From: Lanius collurio
Lineage: Eukaryota > Chordata > Aves > Passeriformes > Laniidae
Direction of reading: 5' to 3'
DNA length: 64,000 nt
Assembly (NCBI GenBank): GCA_020086605.1
Contig: JACBWW010000012.1
Coordinates: forward strand, 18,101,753 to 18,165,752
Shown: piece after piece, positions 1 to 11,188 of the stretch
Numbering within the stretch: the first letter of the stretch is position 1
How the letters are laid out: each line of letters opens with the position of its first letter
Made by a program: the position numbers and the translations under genes
The notes under the pieces: generated by a model
What the model saw: only the letters and a program-made list of their open reading frames with translations
Database searches by the model: none
Told to the model about the DNA's origin: nothing

Positions 1-1514
1 TGCAGAAAACCTAAGGACATATGTCTGTGAGTGTCTGTATCAGAACCTGCCAGGTCTGTCATGACTGGCAGATCTGCGCTGTGTCAAGTGTAAAATAGAT
101 TTGTGGATGAAAATCCCACTGGAGTTGTGTTCGTGCCATTTTCTTTGAATCAGAAAGAAGAAGAGTCATTGTCCCCCAGAAAGGCCAAGAGCTGTTTGCT
201 CCATTCCCTGCCATTCTAGCTCACCACATCTGGCAGCCGTGTCCCAAGAGGGGCAAAGCCTTTGCCTCTCCCCTCAGTGTGCTCTCAGGTCCTCCCCTCA
301 AAGAGGGGAGCTGCATATGTGGTGGGGGAGAGGGCAGAGTGCTCTGAATGCCTTTCCTCCCTGCCACCATGGGTTTTTGCACCTGGGGAAGTCTCTGGGT
401 GGCAGCAGTGGCAGAGTGGGACACATCCAGTTACCTGGGAAGCTGGGACCTGACATAGGGACCCAGAATCCCTCATAGGTCTGCAGACGTGATAGCCAGG
501 AACTATGCGTTTCTAAGTACGTCGGTGTCCTTAGATCTTCATACATGATGGAAAATTAATGAAGCCTGATTTATTTGCCCTTGTTATTAACCCTCAGCCA
601 GCTGCAAGCCATGGCTGCCTTCATGCAAACAGCGGTAGAAGGACCAGGCTCTCGGGCTAATTTGGCTGTTGCCTCGTTTCCTAATAAACCATTTGGAAAG
701 CTTTTTAACCTGGACTGTCCCAAAGCTGACATTTCTTTATTACCATCATTGTTGTATGTCAAGGTTTAGGATGTGTTAGTTCATGTGCAGAAGATGTGAG
801 CAGCACTTTGCTTGGTGATGCTCACTGTGAGGCGGATGAATATAATTTATTTTATTACATTTACGACTGGGCTGTAAATTCTGTCATAAATGCTTGAAGG
901 TGGGAACAGAAGCAAGTTTTCCTCCAATTCCCATGGGAAGAAAATATTGCCAAGCAGGACTCATTTTACAGCAGAATTCCGCTCCTCTCGTTTGGCCCAT
1001 GTCTGCCAGTGGGGCCAGGGCTGCAAGAAAGGCTGCAATCACTGCGGGGTCAAAGCAGTGCACCTCTGGTAAACTGTTCCTGTATGATCATCAAAATGTG
1101 GCTGAAGGTAATAAAAAAAAAATAAAGGATGCTAGCATTTCCAAAATAAAACAGTGTCCAGAGCTCAATGGCTGAAATTCTTTTTTTACAGATATTTTAG
1201 ACACCACACACTCACTTACACACGTGCACACACACACTCACTCACAAAAAGCAATGTGAGACTAACAAATGAGCTGTGTTTGACAAGTCAGTGGTTCAGA
1301 TGTGGTGGACCTTGTGAGGTTGCTAAAGATCAAGGCCATCTTCAAGACCTTGGTTTACCAGGGCAGAAGGTGGTTTACCGTTATGTGGGAACTACAGCAG
1401 TGTGTTTGCGTGGAGTTTTTGCTCAGTTGAGGCAAGGTATTACTAGAGAAGAGTCTTGGGCACATGTTTCCACTCAGATTCCAGCAAAATACACTTCTGT
1501 GTGCACATCTCACA
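1..1514. other. gene-free stretch, no supported gene
   Basis: I see no exon with splice sites, no conserved protein and no RNA gene here. Short open frames occur on both strands but none resembles a known family. The only structured element is the CA-rich simple repeat near 1,200. The stretch ends where CR1 reverse-transcriptase-like sequence begins. Confidence 0.6.
1199..1248. repeat. CA-rich simple repeat
   Basis: Interrupted CA/CTCA dinucleotide and tetranucleotide repeats (cacacactcac and similar units). Low complexity, no coding meaning. Confidence 0.75.
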
Positions 1515-2350
1515 AAAACACAGTGCTGTATCCACAGAATTGGTGGATAGGGGCAAAGCCATGGACATTGTCCACCTGGGCTTGTGCAAAGCATTAGACA
1601 CTGTCCTGCATGACATCCTTGTCTCTGAATTGGAGAGACATGGATTAGATCCCAGGCACACCTACAAGTTGGGCAGAGATGTGATTGACAGCAGCCCTGT
1701 GGAAGAAGGGCTTATGGGTGGTGGCTGACCAGAAACTCAACATGAGCCAGCACTGTGGGCTGTCAGCCCAGAAAGCCAAACAAGTCCTGGGCTGCATCAG
1801 AAGGAGCATGGCCAACAGGTGGAGGGAGGTGATTCAGTCCCTCTGCTCTTGCGAGACCCCACCTGTGGTGCTGCATCCATCTCTGAGCCACAACACAGGA
1901 AGAACATGCAACTGTTGGAGCATGGCCAGGAGGTCACAAAATTGGTAAGGGGACTTGAGCACCTCCCCTATGAAGACAGGCTGAGAAAGTTGGGGCTGTT
2001 CAGCCTGGCGAAGAGAAGGTTGTGTGGAGACCTCATACCAACCTTCCAATTTCTGAAGGGGGCCTACAGGGAAACCAGAGGGCTCTTCATCAGTGAACTG
2101 CAGTGACAAGAAGTAATGGGTACAAACTGTAACAAGGGAAATTCAGGTGAGATAGATGGAAAGAAATCTTTACTGAAACAGGTTGCCCAGAGAAGCTGTG
2201 GATGCCCCATCTCTGGCACTGTTCAAGGACAGGTTGGACAGAGATCTGAGCAACCTAGTCTAGTGGAAGGTGTCCCTGCTCCTGACAGGGGTTTTGGAAC
2301 TAGATGATCTTTAAGGTCCCTTTCAACACAAACCATTCCATGATTCTCTC
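1515..2350 (+). mobile_element. CR1 LINE fragment, 3' part of ORF2 plus 3' end
   Basis: A decayed, 5'-truncated CR1 retrotransposon in the plus orientation. Translated pieces in shifting frames match the CR1 reverse transcriptase: a segment around 1,560-1,650 with the KAxDTVxH-like RT motif, a segment around 1,690-1,830 with the DNKLxMSxxC...KKAxxxLGCI-like stretch, and a segment around 1,950-2,080 with GLEHLPYEDRLRKLGLFSL. The 3' end near 2,290-2,345 has the usual CR1 tail (ACTAGATGATCTTTAAGG, then ATTCCATGATTCTC). Frame changes and stops show it is dead. The 5' boundary is approximate. Confidence 0.9.
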
Positions 2351-3629
2351 ATCTCCCAAGTGCTGGCTGTAATGAGTCTTTCCTGCACTTACCTCTCATT
2401 CTCAAACACAACACTTAATTTTTCAGCATCTTGTTCATCATCAAGCACACCATACCATGTCATACTTTTAAAGAGTAGAAGAAGCAGGTGCATGGTTAAC
2501 AGGAAGGCTCACAATGACACCTGGGAATATTCAAATAAGAAGTATACTTGTATTAGTGGTGGGAAGCACTAGAAAAATCTGTTGTATAAACAAGGTCCAG
2601 GAGTATTGTATTCTAAGGTAAATAATGTCTGGTATAGCTTTACAAGGAACAAAGCCAGATGAAATTATAGTTTCAGTTGAACCTTAAACCATGATTCGAC
2701 TGATTAGATAAGGAGATATATATAAAAACTTTTAATGTCCCTGTTGTCATTGACAAGGTGTCTCTGAAACTTGGAAAGTTTGTACAGTGTCTCAGTCACA
2801 GCATATATTGAAATCACTTGAAGGATGGTATGTTTGCCCAGGTGATAAGTATTTGAACTAGATGTGGCAAGTTTGGTAGATTGTTCTGCTGAGTTTGGTA
2901 TTTTTAAAATTTTCAAGAAATTTGATTCAGTGCCCTGTGTTGACCCGAGACCTTAAATGATCACATTGCAAGAGTGTCCCACATGCACACATAATTACAG
3001 GATCTTGCAAGCAGTGGGGTGTTTTCAAAGAAGGAAGTCCTGTGACACAACGTGCCAGAAGAGTGGCTCTGACCTTGTCTGGCCCAGAAAAAACATGAAA
3101 TTAGGGATAAATGGGTACTAATCCTGACATGTTCAGGGTTCCAGGTGCTCTGCTTGCCCTCTGCAGAAGAGCAGCTGCAAACCGTCATTTCGGGGATCTA
3201 AGAGGTGCAGAGGGAAGTCACACAAGACGGGCACTTATCCTTAGCAAGTATTGTGGTGTCTGTAGCTCACTTGGTCTGGGAGAAAAATCTGAGATGAGCT
3301 CAGCTCAGTGGTAAAAGCCTTCCCAGGTGAACCAGGGCTTTGTCCCTAAAATTCAAGTGTGTGGGGTGTTGTACAAGGTGAGTGTTTAATGGAAAGGATC
3401 GAAGAAGGCAGTATTCCTGAAAATGTTCTTCCTCAGGAAGGAGCAAAGTACTTTAGACTGTTAAACAACACCTAGCTTTAGGCAGATGGTTGTTGGGCTG
3501 GGTGTTTCAGTGCCCTTTCTAAGGCAAGTCTCTTTCTAGATACCTTAACACAAAAAAACAAAGGTCAGCAACTTGTTTGTAAAATCTGAAATGGGGTCCT
3601 GGGAAGGAGGAGGGGAAAACTCTGTGGGT
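2351..3629. other. gene-free stretch between CR1 copies
   Basis: AT-rich sequence with only short, unrelated open frames. No splice-flanked conserved exon, no RNA gene and no recognisable repeat was seen. Confidence 0.5.
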
Positions 3630-4105
3630 TGGGCAGTGTCAGCCTGTACCAGTGGTGCTCTCAGACACTGTCAGTGGTTCTACTTGGAGTATTTTTTCCA
3701 GTGCTGGACCCCCAAGTTAAAGAGGAGTGTAGGAAACTGGTCTGGTTCAAGGATCCCAAGATGGCAGGGTCCTAGGAGGAGGGGCTGAGGGATGTAGGCT
3801 GGTTAGAGACAAGGAAGGCTCAGACTGACCCAGTCAGCCTTGGAAAAGAGTTACAGAGGCAACATAGAAATGGCCAGTACTAAACAAGGCAACAGGCACA
3901 GGTTCTGTCTTAGGACTTTCAAGCTGGCCATCAGCGGAAAAACTATCATTAGAAAGTTAGTTGCCAGTACAGGCAGCAGAGTCTCTGCCTATGGAGGTTT
4001 TCAAGACTCAGCTAGACAAAGCCTCAAGTGACTCAATGTAGTGTTGGTGATCATCCCATCTGGGCAGACAGTTGGATTTCTGTGACCTAGGGATCAATTT
4101 CATGA
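3630..4105 (+). mobile_element. old, degraded CR1-like LINE fragment
   Basis: Text resemblance to the CR1 3' region: an aggctgagg...ctggtt block near 3,780-3,805, then gaggttttcaagactcagct and agacaaagcc near 3,995-4,025 (the CR1 line encoding the C-terminal EVFKTxLDKA of ORF2), followed by a weak 3' tail near 4,070-4,100. It is far more diverged than the copy at 1.5-2.35 kb, so the boundaries are soft. Confidence 0.6.
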
Positions 4106-7100
4106 TCAGTGCCATCTATAATTGGAAAGTGGTTTTACCTTCTGCCTCCATGTTTAGCAGTTCCCATTAAATCCTGCTATGTCAGGGAAAGAAGAGTCAG
4201 AGAAAGAAGGTTCCTCCTTGAGGCACCATGCAGACCTAGGCTGCCAGAGGCTTGTACTCTAACCACAGAAACCATAATGGACACTTACATGTGCATTCAT
4301 AGCCTGAAAACAAATTTATCAAAGGAGAAGGACTCCACCATAGTGAAGTGCTTTGTGAATTTGAGCCTTTGCTGGTTGCGGGGACAGCCAGCTGGGTGCA
4401 AAGTTAGCAGTGGCTCCCAGGGCCGGGGCAGTGCTGACCAGCTGCAGCATCCCAATGTAGGGTGCCCAGAGGGATAAGCCAAGCCTGGATCTTGTGGTAC
4501 TCCATCCTGTGGCTGTGTGCAACACCACAGTGACCCGTGGCCAGTAGCAGCACTTGGCATACACTGGAGGGTGTTTGCCTGGGAGCAGCCTACCACCCAT
4601 GCTGTTCACTCTCCAAGGAAATTTTTTGGTTTCTAACTGTTTGAAAACGTGATTAGTTGTTTCAATTTTTCCTTGAGGTTTAAGGAAAGGGTGTCTGTGA
4701 GTGGCTGTACTAATTGCCAAAACTTCCTAAGCAGCTCCCTTCATGCCCTTGAAGTCCTGAGGGATGATTACTGGTGCTGGGTGAAAGCCTGGGGAGCTCC
4801 TGGGTGGGGCCTCCCACTCCCATTTTGCTGGGGGGAGATGATGCACACCTTGCTTAGCCCTGCACTGGTTTTGCACAACACAGAGGCTCCACTGCACCCT
4901 GTGGGCATAAATCCATGACAATGGAAATAAGTGAGAGGGAAGGGCTGCAAAGAGTGGTAGTAGGTGGGGCATGATAGATGGTTGCTACCACTTTTTGTAC
5001 ATTTTGAACCTGTTGCTCAGTCTCGCTTGGCTCAGAGGTCTCTACGAGCTGTGGCTTCATCCTGCCTGTGAGAGTCGGGGCTAGGTCTTGGCCATGTGAG
5101 CAGCTCAGGTCCTCCCTTGGCACAAGCAGAGCATCTCTGGTTTTGCAGCAAGAGGTGAGAGCTGGACAGCTCTGCTTGGCACTGTGACCTGCAGTGTGCA
5201 ATGTCTGAACAGCAGCCGCAGCTTCGACCCTAATTGCTTTCAGTAAGAGAAGGCAACACTTAGGGAGAAATGAGCAGTACCCCAGGGATGGATGAGGCAT
5301 TACAAATACCACATTTTCCACTGCCAGTCAACTGCTTCCTCACCCAGATAGGAGGTATTTTAAGTGAGTTGGTCGCTTCAGGACACTCCAGAGTTAGGTA
5401 ATCACAAGCATGATTCTGCCAGGAACCAGTGTTGCATTAAAGTGCCTCCTAGAAAACCACAGTGGGCATGGAGTGACGGCATCATTTGAGCTGCTGTGAA
5501 GGACAACAGCCTGAATGCTGTGATGAGGGGTGGGTGGGAGTATATTGGCTTGGTTGCTTTCCAGGGCAAATAGCCACAGATCCCTGGGCTCAGTTGGTCC
5601 CACCATACCTGGAGACTGCTGCTTGACAGATGCATTCAGGGGTGGGACAAAACCTTTGCATCTGCTGTGCTTTTGGTCTGCTCTGGTGCAGCACATGAGT
5701 CAGATGCCCAGCACTGTGTGGGATCGTCTCCTCCTTGCAAACCTTGTCCTAGGAAGTTTCTCCATTCCCACCATGTGACATTTCAGTTGCAGTGCTGGCT
5801 GGCGGTAATGCAGCATGGCACAATGTGACCTGTAGGCTGTAGACCATGTCCATCTCGATGTACAGAGACACACACACCCACCCACACAGACAGGCGGGAG
5901 AAGCTGCTACACCTCTCCTGCACAGAGAAATGTTACTCGAAGACACTGGCATGCAAGTTTCTGTTTTCTCACTTAGACATTTGCAACCAAACACATATCC
6001 TGTAGGTGGGAAGGTATTCTTTCAGTATTTTCCTTGTTCGCTGGAGCTGTTTTTAATACATGGATAAACTATTTTATCCCTGATTCAATATTTGTGCTGT
6101 TGATTTCCTTGCCCTTACCATTTATTTTTTGCAGGCCTCTTTTGCTTTATTTTTCCTCGTACCTTTTCATATTGTTTGCTTTAGGTGTAGGCTATGGGTA
6201 TGTGTTCACACTGCAATCAGTCAGTGTGGTCATACATGCAAGCAAGTTCATGGGTCAGTGGCAGTAGGGTGGATACAGCCCTGGAATAACTACACCCACC
6301 CTGTTGGACCCTTTCCAAACACACGCTGTAGGTTTTGGGATGGCATGGTGAGGGGGATCCTTTTTCCCATTTCAAGTCTCTTGATGGAGTGGACAAAGGT
6401 GTGAGGATGGAGCTAGCATTCAGAGTGGAAAAGAGAGCGCGGTGGTTTGTAATAGGGTCTGAGAAGACCCTGAGTTACGTGGCAAAAGTAAGCTGAAATA
6501 ATGGAGAAAGTAACCCGTCAATTGTCTCCTCTGCCACGATGGGGGGCCACAAGGGAACCCAGTAAGCTTCAAAGCCAGAGGAGCTTCCTCTTCTTGTAGG
6601 GTGTCATTTGGCTGAGGAACTGCCTGCATGAAGCAGCAGAGGTTAGCTGGCTCATCAGGTTCAAAAAGTGGGCAATTATTTTTAAAATCTGTTATCTGGA
6701 AAAGTTGACAGGATGGAGATTTTTTTTTGTAATCTATTGCACAAAATTCTAAAGTGTTTTGCTAAGAAGCAGAAGTGCCTCATGCTGAGTTATCTTAGAC
6801 TAATGCATAATGTCTCAGCACTGGAGCCTGCGTATTTCAGTGTTTCCAGTGTAATAGTTGTACTAGACCTAAGGGTCAAGAAGTCATAGTACTGAAATTC
6901 CAAGTTCAACCTTCCCACATTGTTGCTCCATATATCTAGATTGATATTGTAATTTTGCCTTTTACACTCCAGCCAGGAAAGGGATATTAAGAAATACTCT
7001 AACATCATATCATTTTGGCTTGCTCTTAAAGCAGCTCTCTGTTTTTCAATGGCCTAAAATCTCAGTTTTCTGTGATGCCCACAGAACTTCTCTTTCAGGG

Positions 7101-7339
7101 CACGGAGAGTGCTTCAAAAGAGTTTTGCCTGAGTAGCCATAAGTCTATGCTTGATATATGTGTACACATGGTGGCTGTTTGATGTCTGTCTTTGTCTTCT
7201 TCAGGAGCAGAGCCCTTGGGTGGCACTGGGTTGGGCACAGGGTGATACAGTTTTCATTCCTTCTGTAGGTAAATGCCCAAAGCCAGTCACCTGTCTCCCT
7301 AACTTAGGTCCAAAAATCCTCTTTCAATGTTCAGTGAGA
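4106..7339. other. gene-free stretch
   Basis: No supported exon. It contains a short CA-rich repeat at about 5,866-5,895. Open frames on both strands are short, overlap one another and lack family resemblance. Confidence 0.5.
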
Positions 7340-7418
7340 AAGAAGGAGTTGGACTTCGAAGACCCTAATGGGTCCCTTACAACTCAGGATATTCTATTAT
7401 TTCACGATTCTATGAAAC
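7340..7418 (+). mobile_element. CR1 3' tip
   Basis: Only the extreme 3' end of a CR1 is left: ggagttggacttcgaagacc, a diverged ggtcccttacaactcag block, then cacgattctatg. This is the usual TTGGACTAGATGACC...GGTCCCTTCCAACC...ATTCTATG tail, strongly 5'-truncated as is typical of CR1. Confidence 0.75.
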
Positions 7419-10400
7419 AGTGGAATTTCCGTAATAATTATACTGGCATCAATCACTTCTCTGGTATTTGGCTGTGAGAAACTCATTACCAGGTATCTGG
7501 GGCCAGATGACTTGGAATCAGTTAAGATCTGGGCTTGGCCATCTTGCATCAACCCCTGACGTCCGAATGCCTGCCACAAGTTGGCTCATGTTGGATAGAA
7601 GAGAATCTGCCTGCTGGATACATGGGATGCCCTGTGGGCACAGGCCACTGTCATGGTCTGTGGTACATGAGTGAGAAGTGATCAAATCAACGCTTCTTTC
7701 AGAGTAACAGCAGCACTGGCACGCCAGGATCGTTGAGTGGATGTGATGTGTCTCGATACCAGGACATTCCTAAAGACTGAGGTACAGCTTAATGAAATTG
7801 TGAGAACAGGACCAACATAGCACCTCAAATCCAGCTCAAAAGAGATGGACCAGATCCTCTGCAGTTGTCCATCTGTGTTTTTTTTGCCTGACACCCCCAA
7901 GGTTTCTTACTACTTATCATTCCCTAGGCTGTGATTCAGGAAGGACTCAACGTGTACTGGGTGGTACACGTGGGAACAGTCCTGCTGTGGTTAGTGGAGG
8001 ACATCTCCTCACCGTGGTGCCCCTCAGGGCCCAGACAGGGGTTGTGTCCATGTGTACTGCACTGGATGCACTGCTCACCCTCTAACACCTCAGAGCAACT
8101 CCGTGGGAAGGCTGAGAGGATGAGTTCACCCTTCCAGAGTGCCGAAAAGGAAACCTGTGCTGCTTTTGATCTGTTATTTATTTTGAGTGTTACTCTGACT
8201 GGACATAGAAAAACACCCCAACAAAACAAAACCAACTTGAAGCCTCAGGTGTTTATAAAAAGTGTAGCTCAGTAAATTGCTGTTATAAAAGGCAGCTTCT
8301 CATGGGGTTACAAATGAATGAAAATGTAAAGCTAAGGATTTGTCTTTCATACTTGGCATCAATACCTCTGGTCATGCTCTGGAAGTTTGACTTGTTTTGT
8401 CATTTTAGATACACAAAATAAACAAAACCCGAGACAAAGGGCAAGCTTGTAAATTGGGGAGCAGCCACTAGGGAATTTTATTTTATTTGTTTGCATTTTA
8501 TTGCCTTCTTATGCCAGCTAATAAGGTGACCTTGCAACAGACAGATGCAGATAAAGCTGACCGCATCTGTTGTCTTATTTCGCAAACTGGGAAGTTGCCG
8601 AAGTTATTGGGAATAGAGAGAGTTCCTGTGAAAAAAAGCAATCTCCTTCTACTGTTAATTAAAAGAGTATAGTTTTATGAGGCAGATTGAAGTGATTTAC
8701 TGTTATAAGTGGGGTGAAAAAAAAGAAACTATAATGGGTTTGTATTTTTCATTGCTTCACCAAGAAGAAAAAAGCCATAGCTGAACCATAGCGAGCCACT
8801 CTGACCAGCAAAGACAGAAGGAGGTTTGCCTGTAGTAAGACAGAGATCACCTGCTGACAACATGAAAGAATTTGAAACCATGTCTTTTAAAAACATTCCT
8901 GTAGTTTAAGCCAAAATTCCTCTTCTTGGACCTTGCCAACAACTCTTGGAGAGTATTAGAGTTCAATGGCCTTCCCTGGCAGGGTAATCTCGTATAAGGC
9001 AGGGGTGGAAGGTTGTGTTGGGATTGTGGTACCATGTGCCAAGTTTAGTTTTGTTGGATTGAGATACTACCAGTGTGTAGAGAAAGATAATGGGAACGGG
9101 CTAGACTAGCAGTTGCTCAAAGCAAAAGGGTAACTTTAGCCACGCCCCAATGGCCAAAACCTGCCCCTCAAAAAGGTCAGCCACCTTCCAAGATGGAGTA
9201 GGTTCATGGCAGGGCAGAACCTGCACCCATGTAATTTTTACAGTCTTTCCTCGAACTCTGAGGTTTAAAGTGAGGGTCAGAACACACATACTGTTGAAAT
9301 CAAGGTTTTGTAAAACCCTGCAGGACTGGAAGTATGACTGTCCCTGGTAAATACATGCCCTGCTTCCCTTGTTCACCCTCCAGCACATATCTAGAAATTT
9401 TTTTTCAGAAGCAAAGTGTTACCAACATCAATCTGCTCCTGTTTGCAAAAATCTGTAATTTTGCTGCAGGTCTTTTGTGTCAATACAATTTGAGATGCCT
9501 CCAACCAAGCATAGAATGATGTATAAAACAGGTTGAGACTGGATTAGGAAGCTACTGTCAGTGACTTCAGATGATGTGGATTATTCTGTTGCTGTAGTTA
9601 AGTGGAAACCAGTAAGACACAGCATAAATGTTCAGATTACATGCATTATTGGTCATGTTGTTGTACTGACGTTCCATGTACACTTTACTTCACCCCATAC
9701 TGCTTCTAAACAAAAATGTCTTTCACCCTCTAGGAGGAAGGAAATTCAGAGTAAAAGCAACACTGAAAGGTAAATCAGGGTTGCAGTGTTTTGTCAATAG
9801 TGAAATACGTAGTTGCCAGCACATTGTCTGGTGCTGAATGGTGAGTGATGCTCCGTCTGCTAAAAACGTTGGTGGCTGGGATATTCTTGCAGATGTCCTG
9901 CGAGATTGTGGCTGTGCACTGAACCCTCAGTGCCCTGTGATGCCCTAGTCACGCTCTCAAGTAAGGACACCCAACATCCATCTGCCAGCAAGCAGTGACA
10001 CGCTCGGAGGGTGGCATCTGCTAACTCAGCTCCTCATTTGCACCAAGGGAAACATTCCTCCTAAAGTAAATACTTAGTTACCTAAATCAATGGGGAAAAG
10101 TCGGTGCCTTTGAAGGCTTCTGCAGGGAGATCCTGTCTAGGGAGAACCTACAATTTGACGTGGCAGCCTTGCAAACAGAATTCTACCTTGCTGAACCCTG
10201 GGCTGCTGCCATTGAGGGAGGCATCAGAGGGCTAAGGCTGCTCTGACAGCTGAGCCACCTCTACATTTATGGGTGCCTGGGGATGTTTGTATCTCTTTCT
10301 GGACACTGTCCCCATGTCACTGGTGGCCTTTACACCACCAGCTCTCCCCTGTGTAGGGTAGATTCATCTCTGCATCTTTGGTTGCCCTGAGGACCAGAGT

Positions 10401-11050
10401 GGCAGTGGGGCATATGGGGTCCTACCACATCCTGGCAGAGCTGTCAGCAAAGAGCAGCCAGCAAACAGATCCCGTTTCACCATGTTTCTTTCTCCTCCTG
10501 AACATAGCCTGATTCTCCTCTTTCCCACTTAGTGCTCCCACTGAGCTATCTCCCTTGACATCCACCTCACCCCGTGGGGAGGGGTCCAGTGCTAGGATCC
10601 TTCAGCTTTCCAACCCACATGTGTAAATGCTGGATTTTAACCCACAGCTCCAAGTATTTCTGTCCCAAATGTGATGACAAAAATCTCATTAACTTAAAAG
10701 AAAGTTAGACTGTTCCTAATGGGCAACTGTTCTCCTAAGGATTAAGAGTTTGTGGGCTTCCTTGTAAAGTTAGTCCTGGAGTTGGAGTCCTGGTGACCTG
10801 GATATTAGGGCATAGGTGAATTCTTGTTACTCACCTAGCCCGTGATTTTACTATTTGTCAGTGAAGGGTCTGTCCACTTGTCATCTGATTGTGCAAATTC
10901 ACCTTCCATGTGAGTTGGGATTTAGTTTCACTGTTTTTCAGGGGCTGACTATGTGCAGAGGGAGTTGTAGTCATTTTTTTTTTTCCACAGAAACTTCCTT
11001 TCTCAAAACACCACCCCTTGGCAGTGGATCTGTTGACACCTCAGAGCAAG
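7419..11050. other. gene-free stretch upstream of TGM4
   Basis: No exon, RNA gene or clear repeat is recognised. The part immediately before 11,050 is the proximal upstream region of TGM4. Any enhancer here would need comparative or chromatin data. Confidence 0.5.
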
Positions 11051-11057
11051 ACACAGA

Positions 11058-11063
11058 TATAAA
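11058..11063 (+). promoter_or_regulatory. TATA box of TGM4
   Basis: TATAAA within gatataaagggcag, 110-115 bp before the TGM4 start codon. This would place the transcription start near 11,088 and give a 5' UTR of about 85 nt. There is no CpG-rich block here, unlike the two neighbouring genes, which fits a tissue-restricted promoter. The role is inferred from position and consensus only. Confidence 0.5.
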
Positions 11064-11172
11064 GGGCAGCCAGTCTTCCTTCTCCACACTCAGAAGCAAG
11101 TGGCAGAGACTTCTCAGGAGCTTGGAAGCTGCTGGCATCACAGGCATCTCGGGTAGAAACTCTGAAGGAACC

Positions 11173-11188
11173 ATGTTCAGCAACACTG
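11173..11188 (+). CDS. TGM4: TGM4 coding exon 1
   Basis: Start codon in the context aaccATGt, encoding MFSNT plus one base, followed by a perfect GTGAGT donor. Human TGM4 also has a tiny first coding exon. The frame stays open upstream of this ATG, so the start is chosen on family length and on the TATA box position. Confidence 0.8.

Noticed and set aside
1456..2106. Open frames that look like reverse transcriptase
   Set aside because: Pieces of a dead CR1 LINE in several frames, not a host gene or a defence-type RT system.
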